From Prevotellaceae bacterium UBA4361 (lineage in GTDB: Bacteria > Bacteroidota > Bacteroidia > Bacteroidales > Bacteroidaceae): 20,835 nt of DNA. Positions 9,107 through 18,095 of the stretch are shown here, one piece after another. A program made the position numbers and the translations under genes. The notes beneath the pieces were generated by a model, which saw only the letters and a list, made by a program, of their open reading frames with translations, was not told the DNA's origin and made no database searches. Numbering within the stretch: the first letter of the stretch is position 1; each line of letters starts with the position of its first letter. The stretch lies in the NCBI GenBank assembly GCA_002393575.1, contig DGSN01000038.1:1-20835 (forward strand). The letters are read 5' to 3'.

Positions 9107-10834
9107 ATGAAAAAGATACTTTCATTCATCATAGTAACAGCAGGTCTGATGCTCAGTTCCTGTGTAGATACAGAATTGCTGCCATACAACAAGACTGTTG
9201 ACGAGGACTTCTGGCAGACCAAAGCGGATGTGTCCTCGATGGTGAACGGTGCCTACAAGAGTATGCTCTCCACCGACATGATTTCCCATCTGATTGTTTG
9301 GGGTGACTTCCGTTCCGACGAGTTGGTGCTCGTGAATTCCATCAGCAACTCCACCACGGAGGCACTGAACGAAATCTATGCAGCCAACATTCAGATTACG
9401 AACAACTACGCAAACTGGTCTTCGCTCTATTCGGTGATTAACATTTGCAACATTGTTTTGGAAAAATCGCAAGCAGTCATCAACATCGACCCTTCTTACA
9501 CGGAAGGCGACTGGAAATCGGACTGCGCTCAGATGAAAGCACTTCGCTCACTTTGCTACTTCTACTTGGTGCGCAATTTCCGCGACGTGCCTTATTCTTC
9601 GAAGGCATACATGAACAGCAGTCAGGACTTGCGCCTGCCTCAGTCGTCTCCCGACTCCGTACTCACTTCCTGCATCAAAGACTTGCAAGAAGCTGAAGCC
9701 GACATCATCTCAGCTGAAGCTTATAATGACTGGCGTCGCGTGGGTTGGTTCAACAAGGACGGCGTGGATGCGTTGCTTGCCGACATCTATCTGTGGCGTG
9801 CTTCAGTCATGAAGAATTCCGAAGATTATAAGCAAGCTATCTTCTACAGCAACAAGGTGATTGAATCCAAGAAGGCTCAGCACCAAAGCAGACGCTTGCA
9901 GATTGAGGAAAAGGAATATCCTCTTGCTGAAGGAAGAGAAGCCTACAACGACTTGTTCATTGTTCAGAATGCAGAAGAAAGCATCCTTGAACTCCAATTC
10001 GACGGTTCAAACAACAGCAATACCGCTCTTTGCCAATACTATTTTAAATATGCTGGCAACAACTCACCTTACGGCTACCTCCGTGCTGCCTCCATCTTCG
10101 GCACACGCGGAACGAACATGGTGTATGAGAAAAATGGTGACTACCGCTTCGTGGAGAATGTCTATAAAGCTGGTACATCCAATGAGTCATACGACATTCG
10201 CAAACTCATCACTCAGACCAACTGGTCGGTTGGCAATCCTGGAGCTGCCAGCGGCAGGGATCGCGAAAGCGACCGTGCTTACGCCAACTTCCGCCAGAAC
10301 TACCCTGTGTATCGTCTGACCGATGTGATGCTGATGAAAGCCGAAGCGATGGTTCAGCTTGCCGTGGATGAAAACGACACGCTGCTTCGTCAGGCATTCA
10401 ACCTCGTGAAGGCTGTGAACGACCGCTCCATCTATGAAGGAAGTCTTTCGAACGACTCTTTGAAATGGGGTAACTACAACACGTTGGACCGCATGGAAAA
10501 CCTCGTGCTGAGCGAGCGTCTGCGTGAACTCTGTTTCGAGGGCAAGCGCTGGTACGACCTCATGCGCTATGGCTATCGCAAGATGGAAAACGTGGACTAC
10601 ACCACAACACTTGCATCCCAAAACGAACAGGGAAAGACCATGCCAAACGTGAGCAGGGAAATGATGAGCCTGATGACTCGCAAATATACAGCTGGAGGTG
10701 CTTCTGTAAGCGCAAAGATGCGCACCGAACCTTACCTCTACATGCCTATCATCGAAAGCGAAATGAAAGCGAACGACCTGCTACGGCAGAATCCTGCTTA
10801 TTCATCAAGCGACCAGTGGGAAAAGAACTATTAA
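9107..10834 (+). CDS. SusD/RagB-family surface ligand-binding lipoprotein (copy 1)
   Basis: Surface lid of the SusC channel encoded just upstream. It is a 575-aa lipoprotein: signal MKKILSFIIVTAGLMLSSC, lipid Cys19, then VDTELLPYN, the short acidic/hydrophobic start usual in SusD proteins. The N-terminal SusD-like segment has DEDFWQTKADVSSMVNGAY at 32-50. The TPR-like core has LRSLCYFYLVRNFRDVP at about 146-162, and the C-terminal RagB/SusD signature ERLRELCFEGKRWYDLMR lies near 470-488. All are in the expected order, so the protein looks intact. AAGGA at 9098-9102 sits just upstream of the start. The ligand cannot be predicted from sequence; SusD aromatic binding residues vary by family. Confidence 0.96.
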   Translation: MKKILSFIIVTAGLMLSSCVDTELLPYNKTVDEDFWQTKADVSSMVNGAYKSMLSTDMISHLIVWGDFRSDELVLVNSISNSTTEALNEIYAANIQITNNYANWSSLYSVINICNIVLEKSQAVINIDPSYTEGDWKSDCAQMKALRSLCYFYLVRNFRDVPYSSKAYMNSSQDLRLPQSSPDSVLTSCIKDLQEAEADIISAEAYNDWRRVGWFNKDGVDALLADIYLWRASVMKNSEDYKQAIFYSNKVIESKKAQHQSRRLQIEEKEYPLAEGREAYNDLFIVQNAEESILELQFDGSNNSNTALCQYYFKYAGNNSPYGYLRAASIFGTRGTNMVYEKNGDYRFVENVYKAGTSNESYDIRKLITQTNWSVGNPGAASGRDRESDRAYANFRQNYPVYRLTDVMLMKAEAMVQLAVDENDTLLRQAFNLVKAVNDRSIYEGSLSNDSLKWGNYNTLDRMENLVLSERLRELCFEGKRWYDLMRYGYRKMENVDYTTTLASQNEQGKTMPNVSREMMSLMTRKYTAGGASVSAKMRTEPYLYMPIIESEMKANDLLRQNPAYSSSDQWEKNY

Positions 10835-10839
10835 AATAT

Positions 10840-10845
10840 GGAGGA
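10840..10845 (+). promoter_or_regulatory. Shine-Dalgarno GGAGGA deciding the start at 10853
   Basis: GGAGGA lies 7 nt before the ATG at 10853 and overlaps an upstream in-frame ATG at 10838. The site would be inside the coding sequence if 10838 were used, so 10853 is the better start. Such strong motifs are uncommon before Bacteroidota genes. Confidence 0.6.
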
Positions 10846-10852
10846 ACTCAAT

Positions 10853-12919
10853 ATGAAAACAATGAAGAATTTCTTTTCGGCAGCATTGCTTGCCACTTGC
10901 AGCGTAGGCTTCGGACTCGTGTCGTGCGTGGACGAACCTGACGGTGAGAACCTCTATACCAGCACAGGTGAAACTATCGAGAGCCTCATCAAGCAGGACT
11001 CCACACTCACGTCGTTCACCTATATTCTGGAGCGTGCCAACTTGCTCCGAAGCATGGCAGCCTACGGACAATACACCGTTTATGCTCCATCCAACGAGGG
11101 TGTGACTGCGTATGTGGATAGTTTGTGGAACGACGAGGATGCCGTTATTGAACATAATGGTATGACGAGCCACTCGCTGGAAGGCTTGTCCGACAGCCTT
11201 TGCATCGACATTGCAAAATACCACATTGCCAACGGTCTCTACAGCATCATCGAAATGGGTGGTGCAGGAACGACCATCTCGACCATGCTTGGACGACCAA
11301 TCTCCACCACGGTAGATTCCTTGGGCCGCACCGTTCTGAATGGCGTTTCCATCATCACAAGCGAGGACAACGAAGTGGTGAATGGCATTGTCCACAAGAT
11401 TAACAAGGTGGTGCCACGCACAACCCGCTTGCTCGGTGACACCTTCAAGTATCTGAAAGATTACACTATCTTTAACCAAGCTCTCCAGATGACAGGACTG
11501 GCTGACTCCGTGGCACGAAGCAACAAGGGCAAGACCTGGGAACTGATGCCAGACCACAGCGACACCAATGGAGATATACTCTACCAGCCTACGACCTGCC
11601 CTATTGGCTACACCATCTTTGCGGAAAGCGATGCCGTGTTTGCCAACTATGGAATCCACTCGATTGAAGACCTCATCAGCTACGTGAACAACTACTACCG
11701 AAACGCTCCATCGTGGTATGACTACATGAGCGAAAAAGGACTCACCGTGAGCACAGGCGATGACTACACCAACCGCTTCAACGCACTCAACATGTTCGTT
11801 GCCTATCACATTCTCTACGCTTCTATGGCTCAAGACCAACTGGTGTTCGAGAACCAGTCAGGAGTAAGCACATCAGTGTCGAAGTGGAACTACGTGAACG
11901 GTGGAGAGCCATACGACTACTACGAAACCATGCTCCCTCACACACTGTTGAAGATTTGGGAGCCACAGCCAGGTAAGAACCTCTACATCAACCGCTACCG
12001 CACATTCAACACACTGACCAACGAAGTGGGTACGATGGGTACGAACCACGAGGTGAAGTCGCAAGGTGTGCCAATCATTCGTGAGGACATCATGGCTTAC
12101 AACGGCTATATCCACCCAATCCGCAGCATGTTGTTCTATGGCAGCCAAGTTCCTGACGGTGTGCTGAACGAGCGTCTGCGTTTCGAGACTACCACATACC
12201 TTGAGGAGTTCATCAACACAGGCATTCGCTACATGTCGATGAACGAAGTAAGTATTCTCAACGGTGGTGGCAGTGGTGCCCGCGTTGCCTTCCCAACCGA
12301 TTTCTTCGACGATGTGAAGGTGTATAACACAACATCCAACTTGCGCTACAACGTGAAGGGTGACTACCGTGCATACCAAGCCGATGCTTTCCAAGGATGG
12401 AACAACTACGATATTGCCATCAAGATTCCACCTGTACCAACAGGCACATACGAATTCCGCTTGTTCTACTCTCCAATGGGACACGGAGGCATGATGCAGT
12501 TCTACTTGGGCACCAGCACCAACGTGCAGAGTATGCAAGCACTCGACATTCCGCTTGACGTGCGTATCCAGGAAAGCGACCCTCGCATCGGCTGGACTCC
12601 ATTCTACGAGGAAGACGACCGAGGCATTGCCACCGACATTGCCATGCGCAGCCGTGGCTACATGCGCGCTCCGTTCAGTTTCCGCGGACACCCAGGCACA
12701 GGCGGCGACGAACTCACCTCCTCCAACTGCCGTGGCGATGGAGTTGTCACCTTGCGCCGCATTCTCGGCACTCTCCAGTTCAAGCAGAGCGACGACCACT
12801 GGTTCCGCATCAAGAGTGTCATCAGCGACGAAACCGACTTGAAGTGGCAGGTTGACTTCATCGAACTTGTACCAATCTCTGTTGTGAACAACGACCAATA
12901 CTCAGAGGACTGGTACTAA
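10853..12919 (+). CDS. FAS1-domain lipoprotein with C-terminal beta-rich module
   Basis: A lipoprotein of 688 aa from the ATG at 10853. The signal is MKTMKNFFSAALLATCSVGF..LVSC with lipid Cys25, then VDEPDGENL, an acidic start compatible with surface export. Two FAS1 units are seen (positions here count from the ATG at 10838, five residues earlier): unit 1 about 43-195, with YTVYAPSNEG at 79-88 and NGIVHKINKVVP at 182-193; unit 2 about 205-435, with YTIFAESDAVF at 258-268 and YNGYIHPIRSML at 421-432. The last 240 residues are not FAS1-like. They alternate as beta strands (IAIKIPPVPTGTYEFRLFY, then a closing VDFIELVP), like a jelly-roll or carbohydrate-binding beta-sandwich; DUF5108 came to mind but I cannot confirm it. 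The gene follows susD by 18 bp, so it is co-transcribed and probably an accessory binding protein of the first SusCD pair. Confidence 0.88.
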   Translation: MKTMKNFFSAALLATCSVGFGLVSCVDEPDGENLYTSTGETIESLIKQDSTLTSFTYILERANLLRSMAAYGQYTVYAPSNEGVTAYVDSLWNDEDAVIEHNGMTSHSLEGLSDSLCIDIAKYHIANGLYSIIEMGGAGTTISTMLGRPISTTVDSLGRTVLNGVSIITSEDNEVVNGIVHKINKVVPRTTRLLGDTFKYLKDYTIFNQALQMTGLADSVARSNKGKTWELMPDHSDTNGDILYQPTTCPIGYTIFAESDAVFANYGIHSIEDLISYVNNYYRNAPSWYDYMSEKGLTVSTGDDYTNRFNALNMFVAYHILYASMAQDQLVFENQSGVSTSVSKWNYVNGGEPYDYYETMLPHTLLKIWEPQPGKNLYINRYRTFNTLTNEVGTMGTNHEVKSQGVPIIREDIMAYNGYIHPIRSMLFYGSQVPDGVLNERLRFETTTYLEEFINTGIRYMSMNEVSILNGGGSGARVAFPTDFFDDVKVYNTTSNLRYNVKGDYRAYQADAFQGWNNYDIAIKIPPVPTGTYEFRLFYSPMGHGGMMQFYLGTSTNVQSMQALDIPLDVRIQESDPRIGWTPFYEEDDRGIATDIAMRSRGYMRAPFSFRGHPGTGGDELTSSNCRGDGVVTLRRILGTLQFKQSDDHWFRIKSVISDETDLKWQVDFIELVPISVVNNDQYSEDWY

Positions 12920-13000
12920 CACAGAGATTCAAGTATTACACCCTCAAATGAAAAAAGATTTCGTTGAAAGGAAGCAATTTCAATAAACAATCAAAGTGAT

Positions 13001-14686
13001 ATGAAACTACATAAATATATAGGACTCATGATAGGGGCAGCAGCTATGCTGACTGCCACCTCATGCTCCGACTGGAATGACTACAATGAGGTGAAGCCTG
13101 ATGCTGTCAACGCTTCAGCCGACCTCTCGCTGTGGGAAAACATCTCGAAGAATCCAGAACTCAGCGACTTTGCCAAAATCATCCAGAAAGTCGGATTCGA
13201 TGATGAACTCAAGGCTGCTCACTACTACACCGTGTGGGCACCGCTCAATGGCACCTACGACGCGCAGGCTCTCATGGAGACAGACAACAAGGAAGTACTC
13301 TTCCAATTTGTCAAGAACCACATAGCCGAATACAATCATCCTGCATCAGGAGCATTTTTTGAACGCATTCGTTCCCTCAACCTGAAGAGTCACATTTTCG
13401 AAGGAACCGCCAATGCCTACACTTTTTCGGGCGTTAATGTCCAGCAAGCAAATCTGCCAAGCGTTAATGGCACAATGCATATTCTCGCATCTGAAGCTCC
13501 GTTCCTCACCAATGTGTATGAATATCTTCAGGAACGATATGGTGAAGACTCTATCGCCAACTATTTCCACAACTACGAATACACATTCCTCGATGAAGAG
13601 CGTTCGGTGGTGGGACCAATCGTTGACGGCCGTCAGACCTACATCGACTCTGTAATGGTGACAGAAAACACACTGCTCAACTATCTCGGTGCCAATTTGG
13701 ATGAAGAGGACAGCACCTACACATTCCTCTACCCTTCGAACGATGCATGGAACAAGCGTTACAACGAGATTAAACCTCTTTACAAGTACATCAACAACTT
13801 GAAGATGCAGGACTTGATCAACTCCACATCGAACACCGACATTCCGACTCTGCAAGTAAGCTCGTTCGACACTGAATACATGACAGACTCTCTTGTGAAA
13901 CGTGCTATCATTGGCAACCTGGCTTTCAGCAACAACGACACTTACAATGCCATTCTCAACAAGACCAGCTTCAACCCCGAGGACACACTCCGTTCCACCA
14001 ATCGTGCCAAGTTCTCAAACCCAGCTGAGATTCTGAAGGCAAGCTCAGAGTCCATCGAAATGAGCAACGGAAAAGTCCTCGTCATGGATTCCATTGCCTA
14101 CTATCCTTGGGAAAGCTATTCGTCGGAAATCAACGCTTCGGCTGTTTTCTATGGCTCACGTGTCCTCACAGGTACGTCCCACGATGTGCGCGTGGATGAC
14201 CCCGACTCTACAAAAGCAGATTTCAAAAAAATGCGTGAACCGCTCCGTTACATTTGGGTAGAGCCAACCAGCAACTACTCCAAGCCAGAGCTCGACATCT
14301 ATCTGCCACAAGTACTCTCCACCACGTACAACATCTACCTTGTAATGGTTCCAGCCAACATTTCCAAAGCTGACTCACTCCGCGAGAACAAGCCTAACCA
14401 AATCAATGTGACGCTCAACTATTGCAATGCCAACGGTAGTTTGGCAGACAAGAATTTCGGCACATTCAGCAACGACGTGTCGAAAATCGACACACTCTAC
14501 ATCGGCCAGCACACTTTCCCAGTTTGCTACAGAGGCATTACCAATTATTATCCAAACATCAAGATAACCTCTCCTTTCAGTGTCTTCAACAAAACCATGA
14601 TGGAAACCTACACTCGCGACCTACGCATTGCAGCTGTCATCCTGAAGCCAATCGAAATGGAAGAATATGAAAAAGGAGGAAACTGA
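13001..14686 (+). CDS. FAS1-domain lipoprotein with two divergent repeats and C-terminal module
   Basis: A 561-aa lipoprotein: signal MKLHKYIGLMIGAAAMLTATSC, lipid Cys22, then SDWNDYNE, which is acidic and suits surface export. FAS1 unit 1, about 43-169, is short and divergent (YTVWAPLNG at 76-84; NGTMHILASEAPFL at 156-169). Unit 2, about 172-371, has YTFLYPSNDAW at 240-250 and NGKVLVMDSIAYYP at 356-369. Residues from about 375 to the end form a beta-rich module (LDIYLPQVLSTTYNIYLV, closing RIAAVILKP) that looks related in layout to the tail of the preceding gene. An 81-bp gap separates it from that gene, with no TAnnTTTG promoter seen. Its stop codon is 2 bp before the next susC, whose ribosome site lies in this gene's last codons. 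Confidence 0.87.
   Translation: MKLHKYIGLMIGAAAMLTATSCSDWNDYNEVKPDAVNASADLSLWENISKNPELSDFAKIIQKVGFDDELKAAHYYTVWAPLNGTYDAQALMETDNKEVLFQFVKNHIAEYNHPASGAFFERIRSLNLKSHIFEGTANAYTFSGVNVQQANLPSVNGTMHILASEAPFLTNVYEYLQERYGEDSIANYFHNYEYTFLDEERSVVGPIVDGRQTYIDSVMVTENTLLNYLGANLDEEDSTYTFLYPSNDAWNKRYNEIKPLYKYINNLKMQDLINSTSNTDIPTLQVSSFDTEYMTDSLVKRAIIGNLAFSNNDTYNAILNKTSFNPEDTLRSTNRAKFSNPAEILKASSESIEMSNGKVLVMDSIAYYPWESYSSEINASAVFYGSRVLTGTSHDVRVDDPDSTKADFKKMREPLRYIWVEPTSNYSKPELDIYLPQVLSTTYNIYLVMVPANISKADSLRENKPNQINVTLNYCNANGSLADKNFGTFSNDVSKIDTLYIGQHTFPVCYRGITNYYPNIKITSPFSVFNKTMMETYTRDLRIAAVILKPIEMEEYEKGGN
14673..14680 (+). promoter_or_regulatory. Shine-Dalgarno AAGGAGGA of the second susC, inside the preceding gene
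   Basis: AAGGAGGA ends 8 nt before the ATG at 14689 and is read as Lys-Gly-Gly codons at the end of the FAS1 gene. The stop at 14684-14686 and the start 2 bp later suggest translational coupling. Confidence 0.6.
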
Positions 14687-14688
14687 TT

Positions 14689-17600
14689 ATGAGAAGCAAC
14701 TATAACACACTCCGCAAGCAGAGCCTCCGATTCATGCTCTGTGCTTTTGCACTCACGCTTTCTGCCCCTGTCCTCGCTCAGGACGAGACAGAAGCTGAAG
14801 AAACCCAAGCAGTGAAGCGTCCGAAGCGCGAAAAGCAAGTGGCTAAATATCCAATGATGGAAATCAGCGGAAAAGTCTTCGACATGGGCACAGGTGCACC
14901 GCTTGGTGGTGTCCAGCTCCAAGTGCTCAACAACGCACAATACGCAGCCATGTCGGACGAAGAAGGTAACTTCACCATCAAGGTGCCTACCTTCACCACC
15001 GTCCTCTACGCTTTCTCGCCAGGCTATGCCAACCAGCAGGTTGCCATCAGCAACGACGACAGTTCTCAGAAAATCACCATCAAGATGTTGAGCGACAAAT
15101 TCAACACGATGTATGAGAACACCACCACCTACACCGCAACCAAAAAGGTCAACACCAGCAACTCCAACAACGTCGTGATTGATGCCGACATTGAGAACAA
15201 TCTCGGAGGCGATGTCCATGCCATTCAGCGTTCGGGTGTTGCTGACGGAGGTGCAGCCATGTTCATTCGTGGTTTGAACTCACTCAATGCCAATGCTCAG
15301 CCACTCATCCTCATCGATGGCATCGAGCAGGACATGCAGCTCGACCGTCCAGCACTCCACGACGGACAGTTTGTGAATATGCTTTCCAACATCTCCACCA
15401 ACGACATCGAAAGTGTGCAGGTGCTGAAGAACGCCACTGCCCTCTATGGAGCTCGCGGTGCTAACGGTGTCATCCTCATCACCACCAAGCGCGGACACTC
15501 GCAAGCCACTCGCATCGATGCCAACATCTATGCAGGCATTACGCTCAAGCCATCGCTTCCAACCACGATGAACGCATACCAGTATCGCAACTATGCCACA
15601 GAATTGCTCGGAACGATGAAAGAGATTCAGGAACGCAAAACTCCTATCGAGTTCAACTTCCTCAACGACGACCCTTCCAACTATTACTACCACACCTATC
15701 ACAACGACGTGAACTGGAAGGACTACGTGTATCGCAATGCCGTCACGCAGAACTACAACGTGAATGTGCAAGGTGGTGACGACGTAGGTATGTACAACCT
15801 CTCCATCGGCTACATGAACGCAAAATCCACAGCAAAGGAGAACGGCTTCGACCGCATGAATGTGCGTTTCAACACCGACATCGACATCTTCAAGAACCTC
15901 ACCACGAAGTTCGACATCTCCATCTCTCGCACCAACAACGAAGTGTTCGACGATGGAGCGCGTGCCGACCTCACCAGTGGGACCATCACATCGCCAACAT
16001 TCCTCGCACTCATCAAGGCTCCAATCGTCAGCCCATATCAGTATAGTGCCATCCAGGGAAAATACACCTCCCTGTTGAGCGGATATGATGAAATCTACAG
16101 CCAGTTGGGCAATGGCTATTCCCTTGCCAACCCTGTCGCTATCCTCAATAATGCCAATGGTGACAACAAGAACAAGGCAGAGAACACCATCTTCAATGTA
16201 CGTCTCGCTCCATCTTATCAGATTAACAAGAGCCTGAAGATTACAGAAGACCTCAGCTATAGCTACAACCGCAACAACCAGCGTTACTATCGTCCATTCG
16301 TAGGAGTTCCTTCATTCGAAATCAGCGACCTCGGCACCGTCACCTCGATGGTCATGTCGCTCTTCTCCAAGGAAAACATCTTTGTTACCAACACGCGCAT
16401 CGATTGGAATCACAACTATGGCAAGCACACCCTTGCCGCCTTTGGTGGATTCCGCTTCCAGTCGTTCTCCTACGACTCTCCAAGCCTCTCCACCGAATAC
16501 ACCTCTGAAACCAACGACAAGAACCCTACCCTTTCGGCTTCTTCTGGTTATCAAAACGTAAGCGGTGCTAACGACAAATGGAAAAACATGCAGTGGTACG
16601 GCAATTTCGACTACAACTACATGAACAAGTATTTCGCCACCGTGTCCCTCTTGGCAGAAGCCAACAGCCGTTTCGGTAAGAAGAAAGGCATGAGCCTCTT
16701 TGGTACACGATGGGCCATTTTCCCAAGCGTTCAGGCTGCATGGGTGCTCACCAACGAGAAATGGTTCCCTAAGACAAACGGCATCAACTACCTCCGCATC
16801 AACGCAGGATTCGACATGAGCGGTAACGACAACATCTCCAACTATGCTGCACGCACCAGTCTCTCAGCCGTGAAGTACAACAACCAGGCAACAGGTTTGC
16901 AACTCACAAACATCGGTAACGACGAAATCAAATGGGAAACTACCACCAAGTTCAACGTAGGCGTTCAAGCCTATTTCGTGAACAACCGCATCGGAGCAGG
17001 CGTTGATTTCTACATTCACAACACCAAGGACCTCCTCTCCCTCAAGTCGTTCGACAACCCTATCGGTGGTATCAACAACTACTGGAGCAACGGCGGTAGC
17101 CTTCGCAACGTAGGTGCAGAAGCCAACATCAGCGTGAAGCCAGTTGTCAGCAAGAACTGGACAGTGGAACTGGGTGCAACCCTCGGCCACTACAAAAACA
17201 AGGTGACAAAACTTCCTGACGGCGATTTCACATCTTCCATCTATGGAGACAAGAACATTCTCACCTCGGTAGGCAACCCTGTCGGCGTGTTCTACGGCTA
17301 CCAGACAGCAGGCATCTTCTCCACCGACGCAGAAGCAAGCACAGCTGCCAATGGCAACTACCTCCGCATGATTGATGCAACGGGCGCATCCTACAACTTC
17401 GAAGCAGGAGACGTTCACTTCATCGACCAGAACAACGACGGCATCATCTCAGAGGCAGACAAGGTCATCATCGGCGACCCTAACCCAGACATCTACGGAA
17501 ACATCTTTGCCAACGTCACATTCAAGCGATTCACACTCAACATCGGCTTCAACTACAGCCTCGGCAACGACGTTTACAACTATCAGCGCTCCATCCTCAA

Positions 17601-17979
17601 CTCTGGCAGTAACTTCTTCAACCAGCAAGTGGCAGAGGTGAACCGCTGGCGTTACGAAGGTCAGAAAGCCGAACTTCCACGCGTCAACTTTGGCGACCCT
17701 CTCGGCAACAACCGCTTTAGCGACCGATGGATAGAAGATGGCTCATACCTCCGTCTCAAGACAGTGAAGCTCAACTACAATGTTCCTGTGCCAGGTTCAT
17801 GGTCATGGCTCCAAGGTCTCAACATCTGGGCAGAGGCACGCAACCTCCTCACCTTCACCCACTATCTCGGAAGCGACCCAGAATTCTCCATTGGCAATGG
17901 CGTACTCTATCAAGGCATCGATGCAGGAAACATTGCACAAGGTCGCTCATTCCTCGTAGGTGTGAAAATCAACCTCTAA
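14689..17979 (+). CDS. SusC-family TonB-dependent outer-membrane transporter (copy 2)
   Basis: A second outer-membrane SusC channel, 1096 aa and clearly diverged from copy 1. Signal peptide ends VLA-Q at 30/31, with an n-region of about 14 residues before the hydrophobic core. A charged linker (about 32-54; DETEAEETQ, then KRPKREK) precedes the carboxypeptidase-regulatory-like beta domain, about 58-133 (ISGKVFDMGTGAPLGGV). The plug is about 160-268, with MFIRGLNSLN and the hallmark YGARGANGVILITTKRG. The barrel runs to the end (FLVGVKINL) and carries the family's Asp-rich loop DQNNDGIISEAD at 913-924. The usual EVVVxGYG-like TonB-box segment between beta domain and plug is not recognisable; that stretch reads KFNTMYENTTTYTATKK. 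The matching susD follows after 116 bp filled by a hairpin repeat. Confidence 0.95.
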   Translation: MRSNYNTLRKQSLRFMLCAFALTLSAPVLAQDETEAEETQAVKRPKREKQVAKYPMMEISGKVFDMGTGAPLGGVQLQVLNNAQYAAMSDEEGNFTIKVPTFTTVLYAFSPGYANQQVAISNDDSSQKITIKMLSDKFNTMYENTTTYTATKKVNTSNSNNVVIDADIENNLGGDVHAIQRSGVADGGAAMFIRGLNSLNANAQPLILIDGIEQDMQLDRPALHDGQFVNMLSNISTNDIESVQVLKNATALYGARGANGVILITTKRGHSQATRIDANIYAGITLKPSLPTTMNAYQYRNYATELLGTMKEIQERKTPIEFNFLNDDPSNYYYHTYHNDVNWKDYVYRNAVTQNYNVNVQGGDDVGMYNLSIGYMNAKSTAKENGFDRMNVRFNTDIDIFKNLTTKFDISISRTNNEVFDDGARADLTSGTITSPTFLALIKAPIVSPYQYSAIQGKYTSLLSGYDEIYSQLGNGYSLANPVAILNNANGDNKNKAENTIFNVRLAPSYQINKSLKITEDLSYSYNRNNQRYYRPFVGVPSFEISDLGTVTSMVMSLFSKENIFVTNTRIDWNHNYGKHTLAAFGGFRFQSFSYDSPSLSTEYTSETNDKNPTLSASSGYQNVSGANDKWKNMQWYGNFDYNYMNKYFATVSLLAEANSRFGKKKGMSLFGTRWAIFPSVQAAWVLTNEKWFPKTNGINYLRINAGFDMSGNDNISNYAARTSLSAVKYNNQATGLQLTNIGNDEIKWETTTKFNVGVQAYFVNNRIGAGVDFYIHNTKDLLSLKSFDNPIGGINNYWSNGGSLRNVGAEANISVKPVVSKNWTVELGATLGHYKNKVTKLPDGDFTSSIYGDKNILTSVGNPVGVFYGYQTAGIFSTDAEASTAANGNYLRMIDATGASYNFEAGDVHFIDQNNDGIISEADKVIIGDPNPDIYGNIFANVTFKRFTLNIGFNYSLGNDVYNYQRSILNSGSNFFNQQVAEVNRWRYEGQKAELPRVNFGDPLGNNRFSDRWIEDGSYLRLKTVKLNYNVPVPGSWSWLQGLNIWAEARNLLTFTHYLGSDPEFSIGNGVLYQGIDAGNIAQGRSFLVGVKINL

Positions 17980-17992
17980 TATAATAATAAAA

Positions 17993-18076
17993 GACCCTCC
18001 CCAACCCTCCCTGTGAGGGAGGGAGAAACCATCCGGATGGACATTTCCTCCTTCACAGGGAGGGTTAGGGTGGGTC
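17993..18076. repeat. 84-bp imperfect inverted repeat between susC and susD (copy 2)
   Basis: Two 28-bp arms, 17993-18020 and 18049-18076, match as reverse complements at 25 of 28 positions. Their shared core is AACCCTCCCTGTGA. The 28-bp centre contains the perfect 12-bp palindrome CCATCCGGATGG at 18029-18040, and the flanks of that palindrome are also partly complementary. In mRNA the whole element would fold into one long hairpin just after the SusC stop codon. There is no T-run after it, so it is not a standard terminator; it could stabilise upstream mRNA or set the SusC:SusD ratio. No open reading frame fits inside it. Confidence 0.85.
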
Positions 18077-18095
18077 TCCAAATAACTCAATAATT

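Noticed and set aside
12948..12986. A 12-codon reading frame (MKKDFVERKQFQ) between two FAS1 genes
   Set aside because: It could be a leader peptide, but nothing beyond an ATG and a stop supports it.
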